Assembly: GCA_022574065.1 (NCBI GenBank)
Contig: JACZST010000159.1
Span: 1 to 5,053, forward strand
Origin: Acidobacteriota bacterium
GTDB taxonomy: Bacteria; Actinomycetota; Acidimicrobiia; Spongiisociales; UBA5794
Reading direction: 5' to 3'
DNA: 5,053 bases
Shown: piece after piece, positions 1 to 5,053 of the stretch
Numbering within the stretch: the first letter of the stretch is position 1
Layout of the letters: the number at the start of each line of letters is the position of its first letter
Notes under the pieces: model-generated
What the model was told of the DNA's origin: nothing
The model's database searches: none
Seen by the model: only the letters and a program-made list of their open reading frames with translations
Program-made: the position numbers and the translations under genes

Positions 1-474
1 CCGGACCGCTACAACTTCGCCAAACTGTTCTACGAGGCAGTCGGCGATACGCCCGAGAACAAGGTGCTCGTGCTGGCCAGCAACGGGTACCGCGATGTGT
101 CTATGGGCGGCGGCACCAAGATGTCGCGGGTCCAAAACAACGGGATGGCCGGGATCCTCGCCGATGGCCGGCTGCGCGACTTCGACGAGCTGGCTACCTA
201 CGACTTCACCACCTTTTGCGCCGGGGAGGCCACCCGCTGGGGCGGCGACGCCATCACCCCCTTCCAGGCCAACGTGCCCGTGGTGATGTCGGGCGTTGGC
301 ATCGTCCTGGGTGATTACATCTTCGCCGACTCCTCGGGTGCGGTCGTGATCCCTGCGGGGCAGATCGACGACATCCTCGACGAGGCGATGCGGGTCCGCG
401 AGGAGGAAAGCGAGTTCATCGAATCGATTCGCACCGAGGACCCGACCACAGGGCCCCTCGGCGACGTGCGATAG
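1..474 (+). CDS. RraA-family protein (HMG-aldolase-like), 5'-truncated
   Basis: The frame is open from base 1 to the TAG at 472-474, giving 157 C-terminal residues; the N-terminus lies outside the window, so the GTG at 64 is internal. The order of motifs fits the RraA / 4-hydroxy-4-methyl-2-oxoglutarate aldolase fold: strand KVLVLAS (21-27), a Gly-rich turn GGGTKMS (36-42), AGILADGRLRD (50-60), NVPVVMSGV (91-99) and the closing GDYIFADSSGAVVIP (104-118). R59 and D60 match the Arg-Asp pair that binds substrate and the divalent metal in class II HMG/CHA aldolases; E. coli RraA, an RNase E inhibitor, has RQ there. An aldolase or decarboxylase acting on a pyruvate-type acid is therefore likelier than RNase regulation. 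The segment CAGEATRWGGD (73-83) differs from the canonical aldolase loop, so the substrate is unknown. Family is confident; exact reaction is inference. Confidence 0.87.
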   Translation, partial: PDRYNFAKLFYEAVGDTPENKVLVLASNGYRDVSMGGGTKMSRVQNNGMAGILADGRLRDFDELATYDFTTFCAGEATRWGGDAITPFQANVPVVMSGVGIVLGDYIFADSSGAVVIPAGQIDDILDEAMRVREEESEFIESIRTEDPTTGPLGDVR

Positions 475-637
475 CCCAGCCCTGCTCATCGTCGGCGGTG
501 ATGCGTAGGCCGTGCCCTTCCGCTGAGGCCCGGCCGCTGCTTTACCCGCGTCCCATGCGCGCCCTTGCCAGCGCATATGCTCCGGACCGAGCGCCGGCAT
601 CTACCGTGGCGGTGTACCCGGACATATACGACGCACC

Positions 638-645
638 GAAAGGAG
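638..645 (+). promoter_or_regulatory. Ribosome binding site of the 6-phosphogluconate dehydrogenase gene
   Basis: GAAAGGAG ends five bases before the ATG at 651 and is a strong Shine-Dalgarno match. It fixes the start at 651 rather than at the in-frame ATG at 498, whose extra 51 residues do not resemble any part of a Rossmann dehydrogenase. Confidence 0.85.
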
Positions 646-650
646 ACGGC

Positions 651-1565
651 ATGGAACTGGGGATGATCGGATTGGGAAAGATGGGCGCCTTCATGACCGA
701 GCGCCTCGTCGAGGCCGGTCACGGCGTGGTTGGGTTCGACCTGGACCCAGACGCCGTGCAACGTGTGGTCGCCGTGGGCGCTAGCGGTGCGGAGTCGATT
801 GAGGATTTGGTCGGTCAGCTCGATTCGCCCCGGGCGGTATGGATCATGGTTCCCGCCGGGGACGCGGTCGACAAGACCCTCGAGACGTTGCTCCCGGTTC
901 TCGATGACGGTGACGTCATCGTCGACGGCGGCAACTCCTACTACCGGGACACGCTGCGCCGTGCCGAAGCGTGCCGGGAAGGGGGCCAGCAGCTCGTCGA
1001 TGTCGGCACCAGCGGCGGCGTGTGGGGCCTCACCGAGGGCTACAGCATGATGGTCGGCGGCGAAGCAGCGGTCGTCGAACGGTTGCGTCCGATCCTGGAA
1101 TGGCTGGCGCCAGGCCAGGATCGCGGGTGGGGCCATGTGGGACCCACCGGCGCCGGCCACTTCGTGAAGATGATCCACAACGGCATCGAGTACGGGCTGA
1201 TGGAGGCGTACGCCGAAGGCTTCGCCATCATGGCGCAAAAGGAAGAGTTCGGCCTCGACCTGCATCAGATCGCCGAGATATGGCGGTATGGCTCGGTGGT
1301 TCGGTCCTGGCTGCTCGACCTCACCGCCGAGGTGTTGGCGGAGAACCCGGACATGGAGGGCATCGCTCCCTACGTTCCCGATTCGGGAGAGGGTCGTTGG
1401 ACCGTGTTCGAGGCAATCGACTCCAACGTGTCCGCCCCGATCATCACCCTCTCGCTGATGCGCCGAATCGGGTCGCGAGACGAATACGAATACGCCGACC
1501 GACTGCTCTCTGCGATGCGGCACCAGTTCGGCGGACACGCCATCAAGCTGGAGCCCCCGCAGTGA
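651..1565 (+). CDS. gnd: Decarboxylating 6-phosphogluconate dehydrogenase, short NAD-type
   Basis: This cytosolic enzyme oxidises and decarboxylates 6-phosphogluconate to ribulose 5-phosphate in the oxidative pentose phosphate pathway. The product is 304 residues. An N-terminal Rossmann domain (1-about 165) opens with MIGLGKMG (G7, G9, G12 of GxGxxG). D30, at the end of the second strand, suggests NAD+ over NADP+, because NADP enzymes usually carry Asn-Arg there. Substrate and catalytic residues are visible: GGNSYYRD (N95), GTSGGVWG (S121-G122-G123) and GHFVKMIHNGIEYG (K173, H176, N177, E180; Lys and Glu are the acid-base pair of the family). The helical C-terminal domain is about 130 residues, as in the short GntZ/YqeC-like class of about 300 residues, against about 470 in E. 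coli Gnd. The nearest + strand gene ends 176 bases upstream, so it probably has its own promoter, though I cannot identify one. Its 3' end converges on the exporter gene with a 79-base gap. Confidence 0.95.
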   Translation: MELGMIGLGKMGAFMTERLVEAGHGVVGFDLDPDAVQRVVAVGASGAESIEDLVGQLDSPRAVWIMVPAGDAVDKTLETLLPVLDDGDVIVDGGNSYYRDTLRRAEACREGGQQLVDVGTSGGVWGLTEGYSMMVGGEAAVVERLRPILEWLAPGQDRGWGHVGPTGAGHFVKMIHNGIEYGLMEAYAEGFAIMAQKEEFGLDLHQIAEIWRYGSVVRSWLLDLTAEVLAENPDMEGIAPYVPDSGEGRWTVFEAIDSNVSAPIITLSLMRRIGSRDEYEYADRLLSAMRHQFGGHAIKLEPPQ

Positions 1566-1644
1566 TCGACCGCCACGTATTTCTCGGTGGCTAGCTCAGC
1601 AGCCGGCCGGTAGTCGTGCTCAGGCCTGATGCCGCGACGGTGGT

Positions 1645-2682
1645 TCACGCCGCGTCGGCTCCGTACTCTTCAGCCTCGGGCCCCGTCGTAGGCGGGGTGT
1701 CCATGGAGGGGTCCCGCCCTCTTTCGCCCACTGGGGAGAGCGGCTCCCGCTCTCGTCGAACGCGCCACGGCGCCAACGCGGCAAGCCCAATCCCGGCCAA
1801 GATCAGGGGCAGGGCTATGAAAACCGGACCGGTGACGACCTCGGCTCCTAGGGTCACACCGAGCGCCACGGCCACCACCGGGTTGGCGTAGGCATAACTG
1901 GTGGCAAGAGCCGGGCGAACGGTGCGGAGGAGATAGACATAGGCCGTGTAGCCGACGATCGAGCCGAACACGATCAGGTAGCCGAGGGCGAGCCAGGCGG
2001 AAGCGGACGGAACCTCGGTGATCCGCTCCCCGCGCAGCGCGCCGAGCACCAGCAACACGGCTCCGCCGGCCAGCAGCTGGGTGGCAGTGGCCATGGCAGG
2101 CCGCGGAAGATCGAGGTGTGTTCCCCACACCGACCCGATCGACCACAAGATCGGCGCTATCGCCAGGAGGATCAAGCCGCCGGGGTTGGACACGAAATCG
2201 CCTTCCTGGGCCAGCACCAATACGCCGACGAACCCGACGACGAGACCCACCCATTCCAGGCGCAGCGGCCACCGGCCGAACAGCCCGCTCACCAGCGCCG
2301 CCCACAGGGGTATCACCGCCACCGCAGTAGCCGTCAGACCGGACCCCACGCCGACATCTTCGGCCATGGCGACGAGCCCAACTCCTCCCGCCAGCATGAG
2401 TGCTCCCACCCTGGCGGCGTTCCACCACTGGCGTCGGCTGGGAGCGGGAGTCCCGCGGAGACGCACCACGGTGTACATGATCACGCCCGCTACCAGAAAG
2501 CGGATTGCGGTCAATAGGAACGGAGGGAACCCCTCCAGACCGAACCGGATCGCCAGGTAGGTCGATCCCCAGATGAGGTAGACGGCGGCGAGGGCGGCAC
2601 CAACGACGAGTCCACTTGGAGAGGATGGATCGGTGGGCTCACCACCCGTCGTGGATTCGGCCGGTGTCTTCGTCGCCACCAT
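1645..2682 (-). CDS. yedA: EamA/DMT-superfamily exporter, YedA-like
   Basis: An inner-membrane carrier of the drug/metabolite transporter superfamily, 345 residues with two EamA repeats (about 28-157 and 170-304). Ten hydrophobic segments can be read at roughly 24-42, 54-73, 90-107, 113-133, 143-159, 168-188, 197-215, 228-248, 260-280 and 286-305. Stretches typical of the YedA branch include LIWGSTYLAIRFGLE (36-50), LEWVG (142-146) and RPALATSYAYANPVVAVALG (256-275). These carriers export small metabolites or drugs; the substrate cannot be told from sequence. The start at 2682 is chosen because GAGGGA lies seven bases before it. A GTG at 2721 would add 13 residues but sits inside the putative promoter. 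A hydrophilic, Pro/Glu-rich tail of about 40 residues (306-345) follows the last helix and is longer than in E. coli YedA. The gene is divergent from a CGNR-type regulator, which may control it. Confidence 0.92.
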   Translation of the reverse strand: MVATKTPAESTTGGEPTDPSSPSGLVVGAALAAVYLIWGSTYLAIRFGLEGFPPFLLTAIRFLVAGVIMYTVVRLRGTPAPSRRQWWNAARVGALMLAGGVGLVAMAEDVGVGSGLTATAVAVIPLWAALVSGLFGRWPLRLEWVGLVVGFVGVLVLAQEGDFVSNPGGLILLAIAPILWSIGSVWGTHLDLPRPAMATATQLLAGGAVLLVLGALRGERITEVPSASAWLALGYLIVFGSIVGYTAYVYLLRTVRPALATSYAYANPVVAVALGVTLGAEVVTGPVFIALPLILAGIGLAALAPWRVRREREPLSPVGERGRDPSMDTPPTTGPEAEEYGADAA

Positions 2683-2689
2683 CGTTCGG

Positions 2690-2695
2690 TCCCTC
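2690..2695 (-). promoter_or_regulatory. Ribosome binding site of the exporter gene
   Basis: Read on the - strand this is GAGGGA, with a seven-base spacer to the ATG at 2682. It decides the start against the upstream GTG at 2721, which has no such sequence in front of it. Confidence 0.65.
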
Positions 2696-2703
2696 GGTAA
2701 TGG

Positions 2704-2711
2704 GCTATACT
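2704..2711. promoter_or_regulatory. Overlapping divergent -10 boxes between exporter and regulator
   Basis: On the + strand TATACT (2706-2711) matches the bacterial -10 consensus at five of six positions. It would place the regulator's transcription start near 2718, about 38 bases before its ATG. On the - strand TATAGC (2709-2704) matches at four of six and would start the exporter transcript near 2697, just ahead of its ribosome binding site. The two boxes share four bases, so the promoters would exclude each other. Neither has a good -35 at normal spacing, which fits either activator dependence or a non-standard sigma factor. The + strand box is the better supported one. Confidence 0.45.
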
Positions 2712-2712
2712 G

Positions 2713-2728
2713 ATTACACACATTACAC
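2713..2728. repeat. Tandem ATTACAC direct repeat, candidate operator
   Basis: ATTACAC occurs twice, at 2713-2719 and 2722-2728, with a nine-base period. A reverse-oriented GTAAT lies at 2697-2701, so GTAAT and the first ATTAC form an inverted repeat around the TATACT box with 11 bases between the arms. These AT-rich repeats stand out in GC-rich surroundings and cover the expected + strand transcription start, a usual place for a repressor site. The obvious candidate to bind is the adjacent zinc-finger regulator; that link is inference. Confidence 0.4.
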
Positions 2729-2755
2729 TACTCGCAGAGAGATGTAGCGAGTCAA

Positions 2756-3313
2756 ATGGATTTCTCCCATTACAGCGACGAGCCGGTGCAGATGGCCGTG
2801 GCCCTGATCAACTCGATCGACGTGGTGACCGGCGACGACAAGCTGCAGACGCCTGAGGACGTCGGGACCTTCATCGACGCCTGGGGCAGCGATTGGTTTG
2901 ACGGGGACCGGCGCCTCTCCGATAGCGATCTCCACGAGGTCCGCGCCCTCCGCTCCCGGCTGCGAGAGGTGTTCACCGCGACCAATGAGCGGGAGGCGGC
3001 AGCCTCGCTCAACGCTGTGTTGCAGGACGTCTCGGCGACACCCAGGGTGAGCGTTCACGGCAAGCGGCCACCCCATCTGCACTTCGAGCCCGAAGGGGGC
3101 AGCCCAGCCCGCTGGCTGGGGGCGGTGGGTGCCATGGGATTGACCACGGCGCTGATCGAAGGCGGGTTTGAGCGCTTCGGGCGATGCGCCTCCACGACGT
3201 GCGACGACGTCTTCGTGGACACTTCGCGCAATCACTCCCGCCTCCACTGCTCGGACTCCTGCACCACCAGGGAGAGCGTCGCCGCCTACCGGAGACGCCA
3301 GCGGGCGCTATAG
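2756..3313 (+). CDS. ABATE-domain, CGNR-type zinc-finger transcriptional regulator
   Basis: A 185-residue predicted DNA-binding regulator. The N-terminal part (about 1-130) opens with the family's typical MDFSHYSDEPVQMAVALINS and continues with helices and PPHLHFEPEGG (105-114), fitting the ABATE ligand-sensing domain. The C-terminal part (about 138-183) is a CGNR-type zinc finger: C144-x4-C149, FVDTSRNHSR (153-162), C165-x3-C169, then the basic helix AAYRRRQR (176-183). All four zinc-binding cysteines are present, but the name-giving CGNR reads CTTR (169-172). The ATG at 2756 is the only start after an in-frame stop at 2711-2713; it lacks a convincing Shine-Dalgarno sequence, so translation may be weak. 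The gene is divergent from the exporter, the usual arrangement for a local regulator, and the shared gap contains repeats that could be its operator. The ligand is unknown. Confidence 0.88.
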   Translation: MDFSHYSDEPVQMAVALINSIDVVTGDDKLQTPEDVGTFIDAWGSDWFDGDRRLSDSDLHEVRALRSRLREVFTATNEREAAASLNAVLQDVSATPRVSVHGKRPPHLHFEPEGGSPARWLGAVGAMGLTTALIEGGFERFGRCASTTCDDVFVDTSRNHSRLHCSDSCTTRESVAAYRRRQRAL

Positions 3314-3314
3314 C

Positions 3315-3344
3315 CCGGTCCGAGTCTCAGTCGCCGAGGACCGG
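3315..3344. terminator. Inverted repeat at a convergent gene junction, possible bidirectional terminator
   Basis: CCGGTCC (3315-3321) and GGACCGG (3338-3344) form a perfect 7-bp GC-rich stem with a 16-base loop. It begins two bases after the regulator's stop codon and runs into the last codons of the DUF3179 gene on the other strand. There is no T tract on either side, so it would be a weak or U-less terminator. Position is the main support. Confidence 0.35.
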
Positions 3345-4568
3345 TGAGCCTTCGTTGAAGGCAGACCAGGCGAACCAGAACTCGTTCTGGTGCACCGCCG
3401 TTTCGAGTTGCGTGCCTGCCAGCGGGCCCTCGATCCCCTCGCCAAACAGGGTCCAGATGGTGCCGGTCTCGGCATCGACGAAGGTGTCGGGGCCCGCCGG
3501 CGCAAACGTCAGCACCTGGTCGCCTACCGTGGCGAGGAAGGCGATGCCTGTGCCGATCACCTGCCCCTCGCCCGGGAGCGCGGAATCGAAGTTGTCGACG
3601 GCGCCGGTGTCTGCCCACCAAACGGTGATTGGAACCCCCGCCAGCTCATCGTTGGCAACGCCGACCTCGCTGAGGATGCTGAACGGGTAGGCCTTGGTGG
3701 TGTCGTCGATGCGGACACCGACGACCCGCGCTAGTGCCGGAAAGCGATCATCGAAGTCGTCCTGGAAGAACTGGGGGAACGGGCCGCCGCGGCCGCTGTA
3801 ACCGACATAGCCGTTGGTCCCGTATGAGAACGAGAAGCCGGTGTTGACCGAAAGAGCCTCGCCATCGGGATGCGTCGCCGCGAAGTCACCCCAGGTGACG
3901 GTGGCAGTGGGCAGGACCACGAGCTGGGTGCCGGCATGAGCGCCCACGATGCCCTCGCCGGTGATCTGCTGCCACAGCGACTGAGTGACGTCGTCCCACA
4001 TCACCAGATCCGACTTGCGCAGCAGCCCGGAGACGCCGAAGCGCAAAACCTCGCCGTCGACTCGCCGGTCGAAGGCGACTGCGGTGTTGCACAGCGGGCA
4101 GTAGGTGACGGCGAACGGGATGCCGCCGACCTCGTCGTTGACGATCTCGTGGGCGGTGAGGATGCGCAGCGGGTAGAAGCGGGCGACGCCTTCGATCTCG
4201 AACAACACCCCGATCTCGTTGTCGACCAGCCACTCACTCGCCTCCTCCACCGACTCGTATGCGGGGAAGTCCAACGGTGCGATCACGTCGCGGGGGTCGG
4301 GAGCGCGGATGCCGAGCAACAGCTCATCGAGGTCGATGGTGCGCCTGGTCCAATCCGTCTCCCAGTCTCCAACGGACAGCAAGAGCTGCTCTGGGAGCGT
4401 TACCGGGCCTTCCGTTACCTCGACGCTGCCGATTGTAGTTGAAGGCGATTCCGGCGTGGTTGTCGCCGCGACCACAGTGGGATCGCCGCCTGACGCGGAA
4501 GCAATCAATACGACTGCAAATGCGATACCAGCGACGGCAGAGACGATGGAGAGAAGCATGCGGTTCAT
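3327..4568 (-). CDS. DUF3179 domain-containing exported protein with internal duplication
   Basis: A 413-residue protein of unknown biochemical function. Residues 1-3 plus a hydrophobic run at 5-25 form a signal peptide or membrane anchor, with a possible signal-peptidase site after A23-S24-A25; no lipobox Cys is present. A Ser/Thr-rich linker (about 31-56) follows, so the protein should act outside the cytoplasmic membrane. The DUF3179 hallmarks are YPLRILTAHEIVNDE (132-146), TYCPLCN (155-161, C157 and C160), RFGVSGLLRKSDLVMW (176-191), SLWQQITGEGIVG (197-209) and the later VNTG (241-244). The C-terminal half repeats the plan: YPFSILSEVGVANDE (294-308) and GEGIEGPLAGTQL (376-388), but with WW in place of YC and no CPLC. 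The ATG at 4568 has no clear Shine-Dalgarno; the ATG at 4559 is an alternative. The gene converges on the regulator with a 13-base gap. The CxxC could bind metal or form a disulfide; this is inference. Confidence 0.92.
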   Translation of the reverse strand: MNRMLLSIVSAVAGIAFAVVLIASASGGDPTVVAATTTPESPSTTIGSVEVTEGPVTLPEQLLLSVGDWETDWTRRTIDLDELLLGIRAPDPRDVIAPLDFPAYESVEEASEWLVDNEIGVLFEIEGVARFYPLRILTAHEIVNDEVGGIPFAVTYCPLCNTAVAFDRRVDGEVLRFGVSGLLRKSDLVMWDDVTQSLWQQITGEGIVGAHAGTQLVVLPTATVTWGDFAATHPDGEALSVNTGFSFSYGTNGYVGYSGRGGPFPQFFQDDFDDRFPALARVVGVRIDDTTKAYPFSILSEVGVANDELAGVPITVWWADTGAVDNFDSALPGEGQVIGTGIAFLATVGDQVLTFAPAGPDTFVDAETGTIWTLFGEGIEGPLAGTQLETAVHQNEFWFAWSAFNEGSPVLGD

Positions 4569-4827
4569 TGTTTGGCCCAGTCTTCGGGGGTATCACTCGA
4601 GGAAACGCAACAGGTGGGATTCAAATCGATACATTGTCCGGTCGCTGACAAATCGCGTCGGTCCTTTCGAACTGCCGTGGGAAGCCGGCAAGACGCCTCC
4701 GGTGTCACGGCTGGTCACCGTCGGCGACGCGGCGCGCGGAACAGCCCTCGTACCAAGAGCCTCGAGCCCGAGATAGGAGATGTGGAGACGACGTTCCCTT
4801 TTGACGAGAGATCTTCACCGGGCGAAC
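4569..4827. other. Intergenic region upstream of the DUF3179 gene
   Basis: I find no convincing gene in these 259 bases. Open frames crossing it show no recognisable motif. It should carry the DUF3179 promoter on the - strand. TTGTCA (forward positions 4646-4651) matches the -35 consensus at five of six, but the only -10 candidates downstream, such as TCGATT at 16 bases, are poor. It is somewhat richer in A and T near 4610-4670 than the genes around it. Confidence 0.4.
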
Positions 4828-4864
4828 AGTGCTCTGCCGGGCCAACCGCGACCGGCAGAGCACT
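4828..4864 (-). terminator. Perfect 13-bp hairpin downstream of the MerB-like gene
   Basis: AGTGCTCTGCCGG (4828-4840) and CCGGCAGAGCACT (4852-4864) are exact reverse complements around an 11-base loop. The hairpin begins 28 bases after the stop of the - strand gene at the right edge, where a transcription terminator is expected. No T tract follows on either strand, which is common for terminators proposed in high-GC actinobacteria. A role in mRNA stability, or a protein-binding site, is also possible. Confidence 0.6.
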
Positions 4865-4892
4865 ACCTCGTGCCGGCAAGCCTCAGCGTTCC

Positions 4893-5053
4893 TCAGCAGA
4901 CCTGGGGCGCGCTCGGGTCAACGACCGGGCGCCACATGTTGGTCGCGTCTGTCGCGATCTGTGCCACGGTGACGATGTCGCCTTCGAGCCCTTCTGCCTC
5001 CACCCACGCTTCGGCAGCATCGCGGGTGGCGAAGAAGTTGACCAGCGGGCACC
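4893..5053 (-). CDS. Organomercurial (alkylmercury) lyase-like protein, C-terminal fragment
   Basis: The last 52 codons of a - strand gene, ending in TGA at 4895-4893; the start lies beyond the window. The visible peptide begins with CPLVNFFATRDAAEAWVEAE, then has GLEGDIVTVAQIATDA and ends with a terminal Cys. The order Cys-x-x-Val-x-Phe-Phe-Ala, then AExW, then GLEG, matches the C-terminal part of MerB, where the Cys is C159, one of the two catalytic thiols that cleave carbon-mercury bonds. The partner Cys96 and Asp99 positions are outside the window, so activity cannot be judged. MerB-like proteins without mercury function are common in actinobacteria, and no merA, merR or merT is visible here. 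Codon choice follows the coding pattern and a strong hairpin follows the stop, which supports a real gene. Family assignment rests on a short segment recalled from memory. Confidence 0.6.
   Translation of the reverse strand, partial: CPLVNFFATRDAAEAWVEAEGLEGDIVTVAQIATDATNMWRPVVDPSAPQVC

Noticed and set aside
576..630. TATGCT (576-581) and TATACG (625-630) as -10 boxes for the dehydrogenase gene
   Set aside because: Neither has a -35 at suitable spacing, and the second would start the transcript at the ribosome binding site itself.
498..650. In-frame N-terminal extension of the dehydrogenase from an ATG at 498
   Set aside because: The Rossmann fold begins directly after the ATG at 651, which has a strong ribosome binding site; the extension has no family counterpart.
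486..1538. Long - strand open frame (350 codons) opposite the 6-phosphogluconate dehydrogenase gene
   Set aside because: It is an antisense shadow of a clearly recognised enzyme in GC-rich DNA. Its translation is rich in His, Arg and Asp with no family motifs.
1572..1629. Small stem GCCAC/GTGGC (1572-1591) and palindromes CCGGCCGG (1603-1610) and TCAGGCCTGA (1620-1629) in the convergent gap
   Set aside because: A 5-bp stem with a 10-base loop and two short GC-rich palindromes are expected by chance here; none has a T tract, so I do not call a terminator.
2018..2560. + strand open frames opposite the exporter gene
   Set aside because: Ser/Pro/Arg/Thr-rich translations without motifs, fully antisense to a well-supported membrane protein.
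2742..2747. ATG-TAG start-stop element just upstream of the regulator gene
   Set aside because: The purine-rich AGAGAG before it abuts the ATG with no spacer, so initiation there is unlikely; a six-base pattern is weak evidence.
3870..4442. + strand open frame of 190 codons opposite the DUF3179 gene
   Set aside because: Antisense shadow of a gene whose family motifs are unmistakable; its own translation has no recognisable domain.
4219..4776. + strand open frame of 185 codons running from the DUF3179 gene into the intergenic region
   Set aside because: Most of it is antisense to the DUF3179 N-terminus, the composition is low-complexity Ser/Thr/Arg, and no ribosome binding site or motif is evident.
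4881..4897. Direct repeat CCTCAGC with a ten-base period at the stop codon of the MerB-like gene
   Set aside because: Only two 7-base copies, one overlapping the stop codon; too short to mean anything on its own.
4782..5053. + strand frame open from a GTG at 4782 to the window end, near an AGGAG at 4774-4778
   Set aside because: Its right half is antisense to the MerB-like reading frame and it runs through the perfect hairpin; the AGGAG is too close to the GTG and the translation has no motif.

Overview
The window is GC-rich, tightly packed bacterial DNA with strong codon bias toward G or C in third positions. The gene content is a short NAD-type 6-phosphogluconate dehydrogenase, a CGNR-type zinc-finger regulator and a DUF3179 protein. 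Together with the base composition this suggests an actinomycetote, possibly an uncultured Acidimicrobiia-like lineage. The lineage is inference; no rRNA or other strong marker is present. I see no tRNA, rRNA, CRISPR array, insertion sequence or phage gene.

Left part (1-1565, + strand): the 3' end of an RraA-family (HMG-aldolase-like) gene is followed, after 176 bases, by a complete decarboxylating 6-phosphogluconate dehydrogenase of the short, about 300-residue class, with a clear ribosome binding site. Both act on, or are predicted to act on, small polar carboxylates in central carbon metabolism.

Middle part (1645-3313): a YedA-like ten-helix EamA/DMT exporter (- strand) and an ABATE plus CGNR zinc-finger transcription factor (+ strand) are transcribed divergently from a 73-base gap. 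The gap holds overlapping opposed -10-like boxes and a tandem ATTACAC repeat. The simplest reading is a regulator that controls its neighbouring exporter and itself. The zinc finger carries CTTR where the family-defining CGNR stands.

Right part (3327-5053): the regulator converges, with a 13-base gap, on a secreted or membrane-anchored DUF3179 protein (- strand). That protein contains an internal duplication, and only the first copy keeps the YCPLCN motif. Upstream of it lie about 260 bases with no convincing gene, a perfect 13-bp hairpin, and the C-terminal 52 codons of a - strand gene resembling organomercurial (alkylmercury) lyase.

Nothing here is clearly a new multi-gene system. The best leads are the exporter/CTTR-regulator pair with its putative operator, the two-copy architecture of the DUF3179 protein, and the MerB-like tail at the right edge.
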